64,000 nt of DNA. It comes from Blepharisma stoltei (lineage: Eukaryota; Ciliophora; Heterotrichea; Heterotrichida; Blepharismidae). The translations under genes were made by a program, and so were the position numbers. The notes under the pieces were generated by a model. That model ran no database searches. It was not told the origin of the DNA and worked only from the letters and a program-made list of their open reading frames with translations. Of this stretch, positions 21,512 through 32,562 are shown one piece after another. Position 1 is the first letter of the stretch. Each line of letters opens with the position of its first letter. The stretch is from the NCBI GenBank assembly GCA_914767885.1, contig CAJZBQ010000041.1, positions 124,001 to 188,000 on the forward strand, in the 5' to 3' direction.

Positions 21512-23022
21512 TTAATTATGTTGCCATATATAAAAGTTTAGGTAAGTGGCAAATAAAATCCACAGTAAATAAGGAGTCATGAGATATGAGACTTTTCTAA
21601 GGTTTTGATAAGCCAAATAAATAATTAAGCTAACAGCGACATCCATAATCACTATAACTAAAAGTGAGCAGCCAGTCAAATGAAAAGAAAAAAACAAGGG
21701 CGTCCAGCTCCAGTTCAGAATTAGCTGCAGCACGTATAATTCCTTGATAAGCTTGATCTTAGGGAACAATGGTGCTTTCCAAATCATCCAGCCGCATATA
21801 GCTATCATTGTATACGTTACATTAATTACTCAGGCATTTTAAGCGTCTTTCCTCTTCAGGATGATTTAGGCATGTATAAGCCCATCCTTTTAACTCCCAA
21901 CCGGCGACGTCAGCGGCCATCTTGTTTAGCAAGGGTTTCAGAAGACACTCTCGTCAGACCAGAAGGTCAGCACTAGCCGCGTTGCCTCGCCCGAACTTGA
22001 CTTCTGCGTGTGTTTCACCTAAGGGTCACCCTACTCGGGTGTGTCAAGCAGATGAACCATATGTCTCTTAATACTTAACCAAATAAATACCCTATGCAGT
22101 ATTCCATATTAGTGTTGCGGATAAAAGTCCATGTGGAGAGCTAAACCTCATAATAATAATAAAAGCGAAGGGAGGAATAGTCCTCGGAGAGAACTAATTC
22201 CGCACTGAGCCATTTTATTATCATGTTATCATTGTGTACAAAGTTGTTCAAGCAATCGGAAACACAATATTTGGTGGCGTAAGAGGGGTATATATTAAAA
22301 TGGCGACGGCGAACCAGCCCTTTTTCTTAACACCTGTAGCCAATTATGTCGGGACCTTATGGAAGGGAGTCTGGTGATCGGTGTGTGTATCTGGCTAGGG
22401 TTTTCCTTGATGCAGTGGAGCGCAGCGTAAAATTTGGTTGACCGCAGCCCATTCTGATGTCAAGGTTTTTAGCTCAGGGGAAATGGCTTCCAAGGTTGGA
22501 AAGGGGAGGCTCAGCTATACCAAGGACATCCACTTGGTCAATCGGGCAACTTTCTAGCGTGAAACTGGGATACGTCCCATGCTTTGGATTTCCATTTTGG
22601 TCGTGAGTCAGACCAGAAAATTTGTTTTTCAAATTTTCGGAAAAGACAACTCTGTTGGTGAACGGCACGGTAGGGCAACTCATACAACTTCGGATAGCGA
22701 GTGCACATCCTCGTACAGAAGTAGCAACACTTTAAAGGCCGTGAGAAAGTTGTTGGTGAACAGCCGAGTGGGGCGTTACTGGTCGAGGTAGGGAATTACG
22801 GACTTCTCTATATTTAAGTTAATATTTGGTGGCGTAAGAGAGGGAGCGATTTAATGTGGTATACCAATTTTTAATCTGAGATCTTGTCAGAGCTCCACTT
22901 ACAGATCCAACCAAAATAAGTACAGCTATCCATACAAATAAAGAGATTTTATTTGTGTTTGAGCATCTTTGTCTTTCACTTTCAACTCCTTGATCGCTAT
23001 TCAATCTTTCGTATGACGACAT
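21512..23022 (-). CDS. TSPO: TspO/MBR translocator protein
   Basis: This is a five-helix membrane protein of the mitochondrial outer membrane that binds porphyrin and cholesterol. The N-terminus (MSSYERLNSDQG..) leads into TM1 and GALTRSQIKNWYTTLNRS; then LTPPNIVFPIAWTTLYTMI and the C-terminal block LILNWSWTPLFFSFHLTG ..YLMTPYLLWILFATYLNFYIW, close to the family pattern. Two SINE-like insertions (424 and 555 bp, both with target duplications) interrupt it. After both are removed one extra base remains: between NRS and SLTPP the frame is shifted by one (near 22845). That is a sequencing error or a real frameshift. The total would be about 176 aa. Confidence 0.85.
21803..22226 (-). mobile_element. 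SINE-like retroposon in TspO (first)
   Basis: It is flanked by TATCATTGTATAC (21803-21815) and TATCATTGTGTAC (22227-22239). Cutting at the shared TA removes 424 bp and joins WTTLYTMI to AICGWMIWKA. It contains the same CCTAAGGGTCACC block as copies in the ammonium transporters. Head on the right. Confidence 0.9.
22268..22822 (+). mobile_element. SINE-like retroposon in TspO (second)
   Basis: A 20-bp target duplication, AATATTTGGTGGCGTAAGAG, lies at 22266-22285 and 22821-22840. The head TTAAAATGGCGACGG is on the left and the tail (ATATTTAAGTTAAT) on the right, opposite to its neighbour. Unit length is 555 bp. Confidence 0.9.
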
Positions 23023-23159
23023 ATTTATAATTTTAGAATGAGATAATTCTAGAATAATTAAAACCTTATTTATACTGTAGCAGACCAGTTTGGTATTATG
23101 AAATCGTGGCCGATAGAATAAGATACTGGATTTTGTTAATTTAATAAGCATTCTGAATC

Positions 23160-23342
23160 ATGCTATTTTTAAGGACACAAGATTTTGATTATGATAAAAA
23201 AATGCAAGGGAAATGTTCTCTGGATCCTAAAAACAGATTTATGAATTTACTATCGTTATGCAAAGTTTATCAGCAGAATTTTAACAAATTTAATATATCA
23301 ATGCTATTTCATTTCATGATCTCAGCAAAGATGAGCATTTAA
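23160..23342 (+). pseudogene. duplicated 5' fragment of the downstream kinase gene
   Basis: The ATGCAAGG(A/G)AAATGT..CCTAA(A/G)AACAGATT stretch and the preceding leader match the start of the kinase at 25150. Similarity ends after about 45 codons, with no kinase core. It marks one end of a partial tandem duplication. Confidence 0.6.
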
Positions 23343-23589
23343 TATAATAATAAGAAAAATTAATGACAGATTATTGTGAAATCCTTCTTTCATAGTCTTA
23401 GTGATATTTCTAATTTGAGCTTTCTCGAAGGTCATTGGTTAATTTCTCATTTAAAAGTCTTTGTTTCTCATTTTGATTTGATCTCGATTTATCATAATCT
23501 TATAATCCTAGTAGCTTTGCAGCCAGATTGCAATATATTTGAAATAAGCAGATAATCTATAACACAATGCCGATATTTAATTTAGGTAC

Positions 23590-24970
23590 TCAATTTATTA
23601 TATTAATTATGCTGCCATATATAATAGTGTAGGTAAGTAGAAATAAAATTCAAAATAAATAAGGTTAGATTAGATTATTAGATGGCACTTAGATTTCCCG
23701 TTTCTCATTGGTCGCATTCTGTGAGGCGCAAGCTGCCTGACAGCACACTCAATTGGGTGGCTTCCACCTCTGGCAACTCCAAGCCTAGGCAGAAACCCCT
23801 GGTTTCTTGATAATGGTATTGCCCTAATGGGTTGAAACCTTTGCCTAGAACCACCATTTCCAACTTGGTCCCTTCGACTGCCTAGTTATTCCACCCTGCC
23901 TATCACCTTTAGCGGTATCGCCCGACTTTGGAGCCCTTAAACAGGAGATTCTGCCTTGTTATCTAGTCTGTTTTTCCCCTTTTTCAGGCTATCTCTGGAA
24001 AATTTTCATCTGGCTCCGCGATTCGGGGCAACCACTGTAGCAGCTTGAGCAGGCAATTCTGTGCTGGCATAAAGAAGTCTCGAGTAACTGCCAATTGGAT
24101 CAGGCCGCAAATCCATGAATTCTGCTCAAGTCTTCGCAGCAGGACACCAGATATTTCTGGTCCAAATCCTGATTCCGAAAAACTATGCCCGAATATGTAT
24201 GGGTTGCCGTCACAGGAGAAAGACGGGTCAGAGATCATTGCCATTTTATGTATATCAAAAATAAATAAGGAGTCATTAGAAATGAGACTGTTCTGAGCTA
24301 TTGATATGTGAAATAAATAATCATACCAATAGCAATATCCATCAAATCAAAAATATTAAACGGTCAATTGAAGCGAGAAAACAAGAGTGCGTAGCTTCAT
24401 ATTAGGATTTGATACCCTACATATAATCCTATAATGTATTTAAGCAGAGGGAACCTTCGATCTTGAAAAATCATCAAGTCTCATATTGCAATTATTATCC
24501 AAGAAAAAGCCAAGCATATCCTGATGCATCACTTGCTGGCAAGTGATTTAATATTGGTACCAATATCTAATATGAGCAGATTAAGCATAACTCCACTTAA
24601 GCACAAATTAAAACAATTGCAGCTATAGATATATGAATATGATGATGTTTAATAAAGAAATGGTATCTATCATTGAAAATTTTTACATTCCTCTATTAAT
24701 CGCCGAAGCCAAAACTTCAAGACTGGCATCCTCATTGTTAAACATAGCCAAGGTTGCCAGCCACACTTTGGTGGGTCAGATGAAAATTCAAGAATGCCCA
24801 AAGCAGTTTTGGAGGCAGCTGTAGCAGTGGGAAACCTATATCGGTGAAGAGGCTATATTAGTAGACGTAAAGCGTAATGAATCTAATTGTTATTATATTT
24901 TTCTAATAAAACTTCGACTGTTATTTAATCTTCAACGAAGTGGCATATTTATAATAATATAATATTCCAA
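23590..24970 (-). pseudogene. TspO pseudogene
   Basis: The 3' part (ATTAATTATGCTGCCATATATAA at 23600) and 5' part (GGCATATTTATAAT near 24945) match the functional TspO copy, with numerous changes and stops. A SINE-like element (about 23650-24253) sits inside, flanked by TTCAAAATAAATAAGG and ATCAAAAATAAATAAGG. It is part of the duplicated TspO-kinase block. Confidence 0.65.
23665..24270 (-). mobile_element. SINE-like retroposon in the TspO pseudogene
   Basis: Its target duplication is about 15 bp (CAAAATAAATAAGG, one length difference). The head is on the right (inverted ATAAAATGGCAATG) and the tail on the left (GGTTAGATTAGATTATTAG). Confidence 0.8.
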
Positions 24971-25149
24971 TGGCTTAGTTCAGATATTTAAATTTTGATT
25001 ACATAATGATAAAATGGCAAAATAAAATATAGGTGAAACGCCTATAATAATTTTTAGAATATTAGGAAGCTATAGCTACAATTAATTAAATAAAATATAC
25101 TGAATAATATGATTTCTAAGGACACATAATTTAAATTTTAAATTAAAAA

Positions 25150-26721
25150 ATGCAAGGAAAATGTCCGTTAGAGCCTAAGAACAGATTCATCAATTTAAAA
25201 CCAATTTCTCAAAAATTATTCAGCAGAACTATGCTAAATTTTAATACTTCTCCCTCAAATGCAGCTTCAGATCGTGCTCCTAGCAATAATAACGAAGAAA
25301 TAATTAAAAATAATATTCGCCAAACAAACAGAGTTCTAACTGTTTTATCCCCAAAAAATTCAAAACCTACGCTAATTATTAAAAAACGGTCTAAAACCCC
25401 AAGAATCCAAACTCCTCTTACAACTCAAGGCTCCACAAATGACCTTGAAATCGCAAAAGATCCAATAGATTTTTATGATTTTGGGAAAATTTTAGGAATT
25501 GGCTCCTATGCAATTGTAAGAGAAGCGGTTTATGCTCCTTCATTGACTAGCCCCTTCCTTTAGATTGAGCAAAAATTCCTACTTCAATTTAAAAAGGGGT
25601 TAATTTTTTTTAAAAATTAAAAAAAATCTCAATATTTTTGAATTTTAAATTATTTTTATAAAGAAATTAATTTATACAGAGAGAAACTGTTTAAATAATA
25701 TTTTTACCACTACTTTTTCAATTTTTTAGGTAAAAACTAATTTTATAAAAAATTAATATTTTCACCTATAAATTCCCTATTGAAAAAAAATAATCAAATT
25801 TAAAAAGCGTTAAAGCACCCAAAAATTGAAAATTTGTTCCAATTTAAAGGGGGGAGTAAGTACGCAGTTAAAATTTATGAGAAAAGCAAGCTAATTGATC
25901 CTCACAAGAAAAGAAATGTAAAAAAAGAAGTTGTAATTATGAGTACTCTAAACCATCCTTTTATTATTAAAATGAAAGAATGTATTAGCACAAAGCACCA
26001 GCTGTATATATTTATGGAATATGTCGGAGGAATGTCACTGCATAAATACTTAAAAGCAATGCCAAACAGAAAATTGAATGAAGACGAAGGTAGGAGGATT
26101 TTTGGTCAAATTTTATCAGCCGTAGATTATTGTCACTCACTAGGTATTGCACATAGAGATATCAAGCTTGAAAATATCCTGATTGATAAATATAATAACA
26201 TAGATATAAAAAAAAAAATTATATAAAAATAATTATTTTTTTTAAAAAATAATTTAGACCATAATAACATCAAATTAATTGATTTTGGATTTTCAACTTA
26301 TGTATCAAGTGACAAAAAGAATACAGTCTTTTGTGGAACCCCCAGCTATATGGCTCCAGAAATTATAGCTAGAAGAGGATATCAAGCTGCATCAGCTGAT
26401 ATATGAGCATTAGGAGTCCTTTTATATGTACTTCTATGTGGGAACTATCCATTTAGAGGCAAAACAGACCAAGAAGTCTACAAAAATATTTTAATTGGAA
26501 ATTATGAAGCTCCAAGCGGAGTCTCATATCTCGCGAAATCACTAATAAGAAAAACACTCCAAAGCGACCCAAATAAGCGCCCACTATGCTCACAAATTAA
26601 AGAAGACCCTTGAATGAAATGCACAAATATATTGCAGCCTTCTAATAGCCATATTGATTTAGATAAGCTTCAATTTATTTCACAAAAAACGCTGAAAGGT
26701 AAAGAAAATAAAGAAAATTAA
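25150..26721 (+). CDS. Ser/Thr protein kinase (CAMK/AMPK-like)
   Basis: After a polar N-terminus of about 105 residues the kinase domain begins at FGKILGIGSYAIVREA (G-loop), then YAVKIYEK (catalytic Lys), HRDIKLENIL (HRD; Asp and Asn present), DFGFSTYVS (DFG), GTPSYMAPEII and ADIWALGVLLYVLLCGNYPF. The W in ADIW and the W in DPWMK are TGA. A 309-bp family-3 MITE (25548-25856) splits the G-loop from the Lys, and a 69-nt IES (26193-26261) splits the catalytic loop from DFG. Removal gives 398 codons. No regulatory domain follows. The subfamily is inferred from motif style. Confidence 0.9.
25548..25856 (-). mobile_element. family-3 MITE acting as IES in the kinase gene
   Basis: Its terminal repeat is of the CCCCTTTAAATTGAAAC type, degenerate on the left. 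TAs lie at 25548 and 25857. Excision joins the codons AC|T AAG TAC GCA GTT exactly in frame. Confidence 0.9.
26193..26261 (+). other. 69-nt IES in the kinase gene
   Basis: It is flanked by the direct repeat TAATAACAT (26193 and 26262), so several cut points give the same product. It restores NNIKLIDFGFS. Confidence 0.9.
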
Positions 26722-26813
26722 CTCATGCTTTGTAAATCATTTTAATATTTTAATTATTAAGACTCTTATAAGAATTCAGCTTATGCTAAATATATAATAA
26801 TTTAAAAATGAAG

Positions 26814-29800
26814 CTACCATCCTAATGAAGTTCTGTATATCAAATTTTCAGTTAACTGCGGAGCATGCCCAGCTTCTCCACTGAAGGCAAAGCCAGTGTC
26901 TAAAGTATCACTTACGTCTTCTCCTAAAGTAGGATAAGCTTTCTTGAGCTTGTAATCTATCTTCAACCGGCAACTCGCTAAGTACTCTATCCCTTCTTTC
27001 TTCTTCCTCTGCATCTATATCAGTGCCGTCTTCAGGCAATTCTACATCTTTGACTTTACCAACTTTCCCTCTCAATAAATTAGTCAGTTCAACACCTTTA
27101 TATATCAACGGAGTCATAAAAAAGCAAAAATAAGTATCTTTTTATAAAAGAATGGTATTTTCTTCTAAAATAATTAATATTTATTTACATTTTTTATATA
27201 AAGTATAATTAAAATCATACACAAATAAGAGTTTGGATTTTTTAGCATCCTAGCAGTACTACCTTTTCCGTCATAATTATCAAGAAACGACTCCATTGGA
27301 AGCCATTCAGTAATAATTGCAGATACTAGAAAATATAATAAAATACTCAGCGCTATAATTATCAAAGAAAACCAAAAGTGAATATAAGAAAAAAGAATAA
27401 TTTTTACGTTGCACACAATAATCACAAGTGCTAGTACTAAAACTGAGTAAACCCACATCGAATCCATCCTACCAGACTCCCATTCCCCTGAGACTGTACA
27501 TATAGCGAATATCGATATTAAACAAATCGCACAAGCCTGTAAAGTTGCTTCCAAAATCCAAAACCAAAAGGCTGATGTGGTAAATAGCCTCCCTTTTAAG
27601 CCTAACTTATAGTGATTTGTGTCATTTTCTAGAGTTTCATATTCCGCTTCTTTATCAAATACAGCGTAAATTACTATTGGCAATGCTGCAAAAATTATAT
27701 TAAAAACTTGATAAGTCCATTGATTATAAAGCAGCTGGCCTGAATAAACTGTAAAAAACCCATAAAAAAAGATAGGCATAACTAACAGCACATTTTTATA
27801 GAAATTGTAGCATATCAAGGTCGCATTTCTCCTATAGCATTCTCTGCCATGCACAAACATAAGCCTTTTTAAATAAGAAAACTGGGCTACTGCATAATCA
27901 GATGCTCTGACTGCTTGTTGGCCTTCCAATCCTGAGATACCAATCCCTACATGGGCTGCTGTAATCATATTTACGTCATTAGCCCCATCCCCTATTGCTA
28001 AAGTTCTTGCACTAGCTTTAGAGTCTCTTATAAGCTTAACAATATCAGCTTTCTGCTGTGGGCTTACTCTACAGGCAAGAACTACATTACAACTATCAGT
28101 AATTTCCATTAATAATGGCTTTATTTCAGCTCTGACTGCTTTAATCAAGGCATCTCCTGTAATTACTAACTCCCCCCCTTTAAATTGAAACAAAATATAG
28201 GTAAAATTCCTACTTTTTTGGGGAAATTACCCCCCTTTAAATTGAAACAAAATTTTATTATAATAGAAAATTTTATAGGTAAAAATCATTATTTTATATG
28301 TAAATACGTTAATACCCTATTTAATATGCTTCAAGCATATAAGATTTAGAAATTAAACTCTATTTTGTCCAATTGTTATGGGGAGAGTTAGAAGAATACC
28401 ATTTCAGCAAGTTTACACTTTGAGATTGAGAAATTTATGAATTAATTTTTCATGAAATTCTTTACATTTATATAATTTATTTTCTATAAAATTTTATCTC
28501 TGAAAAAATTTTTATATATAAATTGTTTATAAAAAAAATTTTCTTAACCCCCCTTTAAATTGAAACAAAATTTTTTGTTTCAATTTAAGGGGGGGGGAGA
28601 GTAAGACAAATTTTGAGCTTGGCTCAGCCTTAGTAGATAAAATGCCTTTTTGAAGCTCTTCTTGGACTTCTTGGGTTCTAGCGGACTGGACGATAATTCT
28701 GACCATTTCAGAAGTAATTAAATTGCAGGAAAAGCCGATGTTTATGGCGGTTTCGACCTTATCGCCGGTGAGGACCCAGACGTTGATTCCAGCTTCTCTT
28801 AAAAATTTGATGGTTTCTGGGATGTTTTTAGTGATGCATTAAATTGCCATTCTTCTTCGTCTAAAAATCGGGGTTTCTGCCAGGCTATAAAGGAGCAGAC
28901 TTTTTTAGCTGCTGTAGGAAGAGACTTCAGCACTCAAAAGTCTCTAAGTCCCTCCCTCAGTAAGGGAATAAAAAATTTTGTTCGCTCAAAGAAGGGGGTT
29001 TATTTTTTTTTAAAAATTTATATATATAAATTTTTAGTAAATTGTTTTTTTTTTTTTTCGAAAAATAAGAATCCCAATTTCGCAAAAATTGAAAGCAAAT
29101 ATAATTTGTAAAATTTATATTTTAAATCTATATAAAATTAAACAGAATTGACAAGTGATTACATTATAATAAATATATTATATATCAAAATTTCAATATT
29201 AAAAATTTTTTGTTTGTTCGAAAGAAGCTTTCCTTTAAATCAAGTTATACCTTGCCCATAGTAACGAAATAAAGCCATAAACCTTCCATTCAATACTGAA
29301 GCCTCAAGTAAGGATCAGACAACTGCACCATTTGCAGCTAGACCTACAAACAGTTCGTCGCAAAGTGGATAAACCTCCCAATACAGGAAGCCTTTCGTGA
29401 CTGCGTCATCAGTATGGCTAATGGCTTTCTCTTAATAACCTAACCTAACCTCTTGGGACGTTGTCTTGAAGCCTATCTTCTATTGCAGTGGCGCCTAAAA
29501 GAGTCAACTGTGTTTCTATTTCTTCGCTAACTTCGGCCACCCTTTTTTCACGGTTGTGGATATCTTTTAAAGCATCAGAGTATTTTTCATTCCAAGCAAT
29601 ATATAGAAACTATCAACAAGCATCCATTCAATATAAATTTATATTTATCAATTTCTATATAAAAAATAACATACTGCCTTATTATTTATACCTTCATAGG
29701 AAATATAATAATTATTAACCCTCTTATAAATAAAAGTTATTATTCTCTATTAATCAATATACTTTTTTTATTCCCATAATATCATACTCAGCTTCAGTCA

Positions 29801-31868
29801 AATCCCTTGAAGTCAACACCAACGTCCTCAACCCTTCATTTGCGTACTCTTCCAAATTCATCCACGTCATGTCCAATGTCTCACTCTGCTTCAGCCTTGG
29901 CAATAATATCGAATCAGCCCCTTTACAAAGCACCTTGATTTTTTTATCAGGCATCCTCACAATAACTGACATCCTTTTCCTATCACTTGAAAATTCCAGG
30001 ACATTTAGCACATTCAGCTTCATTTCTTCCCCTTCTACGTCTAAAATAACATTTAAATCTTGGTCTCTCCCTAAGAATTTATACCCAAAAAACTTGGCTG
30101 CATTTGCTAATGCTAATTCATCAGGCGAGCTCGCTTTATACTCTATTTCTCCATCTTTATTTTCTGTTATAATAGTGTGGCAGGTCGCTAAATGCATTAA
30201 AAAATCATGGGCTGCAGGGTGATTTTTATCGAAATTTGGGTCGACGAAATCGACGTGAGGCATTTTGACGTTTAAAGGGGTACGCTTATTGGAGCCATAA
30301 CTTTTGCCGTCAATAGTAAATTTTCGGAATTCCATGATATTGCAGGTAAGGGTGCCTGTTTTGTCTGAGAAAACATAGTTGATTTGACCGAGTTCTTCGT
30401 TTAAGTTAGAGCTTTGGACCTTTGCAGGGGTATCTGTAGGCTCATAATAGAGTTTTAGGTCTCAGGCTATAAAAATGGCTTGGATAAATTTTACCATTTC
30501 TAGGGTAACTAATAGAGAAATTGGGACAAAATTGGTAAAGATTAGCATTCAGGAGAAAAATTGGAGGATAAATTGGGCGGCGGCGTTGTCATTAGATTTG
30601 TCAAGCTCTAAGTATTGTTCGGTGTCGCTTTTTGAGGTATCAAACCAGATTGCGTAGAACGTGGCGGCATATACACAGATGCCTAGCTGCAAAAAGAAAA
30701 TATAAATGACTTGTCTGTTCATTTGGCTTTCGAGTTTAGAGGCTTTTGCCCTTGATTTGGGAGAATTTAGCATGATTTTTGATTCGTGGCCTGTGTATAC
30801 TACAATTCCAGTTATCCAATCAGTGTTTTTTAATGAACTTCCTCTTAATAAAAGCTGTTCGGATGCTAAAACTAGCACAGTGTCTAAAATTGTTAATAGC
30901 CCGTTAAACTGATAAATCATAGGATTTGGCCCTTCACATCTAACTGTTGCTTCTAGCCCATCAAATTTAGAATCCTCTTCATAATGAGTCTGGGTATCTT
31001 TACTAGCTGATTTATGCTTTAAATTAGTTTCCCCATCCAGGTTCTTTGTTTCGATATAACAAATTCCTTTTGCGTCACTTGTATTTACTTCCACTCTAGG
31101 AATGAGCAAAAAATTATGAAAAATTCTGATTGAGAAAATTTTTTTATATATAGCTTATTTCGCTTTTTTCCGAATGTAGAAGAAGCCAGCCTTGCCCTCA
31201 TAGATAGATTTTTCTTAATAAATTGAAAAAATGCAAAAGAAGCTATAACTAATTTACTACAAATATCATTTAAAGAACTATTAAATTAGTAATTTTAAAT
31301 TTTGAATTAAAAAAATTTTTCCAATAATCTATGAAAAAAAATTCATCTAGATTTAAATAAATAATTAACAAAAATCATTGGTATGGAGAGCTAGTAGAAT
31401 AATATCAGCAGGGAAGTATTCATCTTTTTTTACACGAATGATATCTCCAACCCTGACTTCTTGTCATGTGACTTTCCTTCAGTCTCTTCCCACCCTAATA
31501 TGGGTTTGTCTAACATTTTCTTCTTTATCTGACCTTTTACGTTTAAGATCTTCAACTAAATCTTTTATCGCACTGACTGTCATAACAAAAACAAGGGGTA
31601 ATAAAATATTAGGAACACCTCCAGACACAGATATTGCAGGAATTGATTGTAAGACCGCCACAACTAAAAAATAAATATTCGCGAGCTTATGGAACTGATT
31701 TCATAAATTTTTTGGGAGAAATGTAAGACAATTATATTTACTTGTACTAATAGTATTAGTAGTAAATGGGTAAGGCTCAGGGATAGGAATTTGGAATGAT
31801 CGTTCTGTTGAAACTACTGAGGTTGTCCTTCGTCTTTCAGCTTCATTTTCTATAAGGCGTTCCTGCAT
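26814..31868 (-). CDS. P4-type ATPase (phospholipid flippase)
   Basis: It pumps phospholipids across membranes. The 1136-1139-aa product starts [32 protein letters not shown] is the flippase N-terminal signature, its first Trp being TGA. Then come [20 protein letters not shown] (actuator), [13 protein letters not shown] (phosphorylated Asp), CKGADS (nucleotide binding) and [10 protein letters not shown] (hinge). The C-terminus has about six membrane segments and ends in [15 protein letters not shown], created by a 16-nt intron (26900-26915). Five IES-type insertions are removed (27131, 28167, 28829, 29600, 31082), and the length is then a multiple of three. At 28829-29473 two products are possible (see findings). 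No CDC50 partner is in the window. Confidence 0.93.
27131..27198 (-). other. 68-nt IES in the P4-ATPase gene
   Basis: TAs lie at 27131 and 27199. It joins MILIIL to [15 protein letters not shown] in the last membrane helix. Confidence 0.75.
28167..28601 (+). mobile_element. family-3 MITE acting as IES in the P4-ATPase gene
   Basis: On the left there are two tandem copies of CCCCCTTTAAATTGAAACA (28171 and 28231). On the right there is a copy followed by its inverse (hairpin, 28549-28596). TAs lie at 28167 and 28602. Excision joins KFVL to [11 protein letters not shown] in frame. Confidence 0.92.
28829..29473 (-). mobile_element. composite SINE plus MITE insertion in the P4-ATPase gene
   Basis: The segment holds a decayed family-1 MITE (about 28950-29235) and a SINE-like piece ending in a CCTAACCTAACC tail (29444). 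The weak flanking repeat (G/A)TCCCA..GA contains no TA. The in-phase TA pair 28829/29474 removes 645 bp and gives GATAIEDKNIPETI. Confidence 0.65.
29600..29779 (-). other. 180-nt IES in the P4-ATPase gene
   Basis: TAs lie at 29600 and 29780. It joins TEAEYD to [14 protein letters not shown]. The inside is AT-rich with no recognised repeat. Confidence 0.75.
31082..31381 (-). other. 300-nt IES in the P4-ATPase gene
   Basis: TAs lie at 31082 and 31382. It joins DIILLALH to [12 protein letters not shown], the conserved actuator-domain approach. The inside is AT-rich and unassigned. Confidence 0.8.
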
Positions 31869-32024
31869 GATATCAATAACAAATTATTCAACATGTCAAA
31901 ATTTTTGTATTTGAAAACGATAAAATATAAGTTTTTATTATAATAAGGAAGGAAATTGAAAAATTGGGAGGCTCCATGGAGCCGATGAGAGGTGAATGAC
32001 TAATAAATTATTACGTTAATATAT

Positions 32025-32412
32025 TAACTCCCCCCCCCCCTCCGTGAGCGAACAAAACCATTAGAAAAATCGCCATTTTTTGACCAAAAACCCACCCTCC
32101 GTGAGTGAACAAAAATTTTTTTAATAGAAAAAATTTTAATGGAAAAAAATTTTGATATATAAGTGATAATTAGTATAATGAAATCTAGAGCTAATTCTGT
32201 TTAATTTTAAACAAATTGCGTTTTAAAACATAAATTTTGCAAATTAAATTAATATTTGCTTCCCAATTTTTGCAAATTAGGATTTTTTTAAATTTCGAAA
32301 AAAATATTTTTTATAAAATTTATATATAATAAATTTTTTTTAAAAAAAAAAATTAACCCCCCTCCGTGAGCGAACAAAATTTTTTGTTCGCTCACGGAGG
32401 GGGGGGGGGGAG
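32025..32412 (+). mobile_element. family-1 MITE, intact, intergenic
   Basis: Reference copy. It has a C run, the terminal repeat CTCCGTGAGCGAACAAAA, and a spacer with CCATTAGAAAAATCGCC. A second terminal-repeat copy (GAGTGAACAAAA) comes next, then an AT-rich body, and finally the repeat and its inverse as a hairpin ending in a G run. TAs lie at 32025 and 32413; 388 bp. No coding capacity. Confidence 0.92.
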
Positions 32413-32562
32413 TAAGCAAAATTTGCAATTTCTGTAAAAATATTATAATATTAGCTTTATAATAGAAAATTTGAATTAAAAAAATATTTATTTTAGCTAT
32501 AAAAATATTTATTCACGCTAAATTATATATATTTAACTATATTCTTGCTTAATTATAATGGT

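Noticed and set aside
22474-22791. Open frames in the GC-rich blocks of the TspO region, looking like bacterial genes
   Set aside because: The blocks recur through the window with heads, tails and duplications, so they are repeats and not transferred genes or contamination.
24633-24824. 63-codon frame upstream of the kinase
   Set aside because: It falls in the TspO pseudogene region and has no homologue or conserved start.
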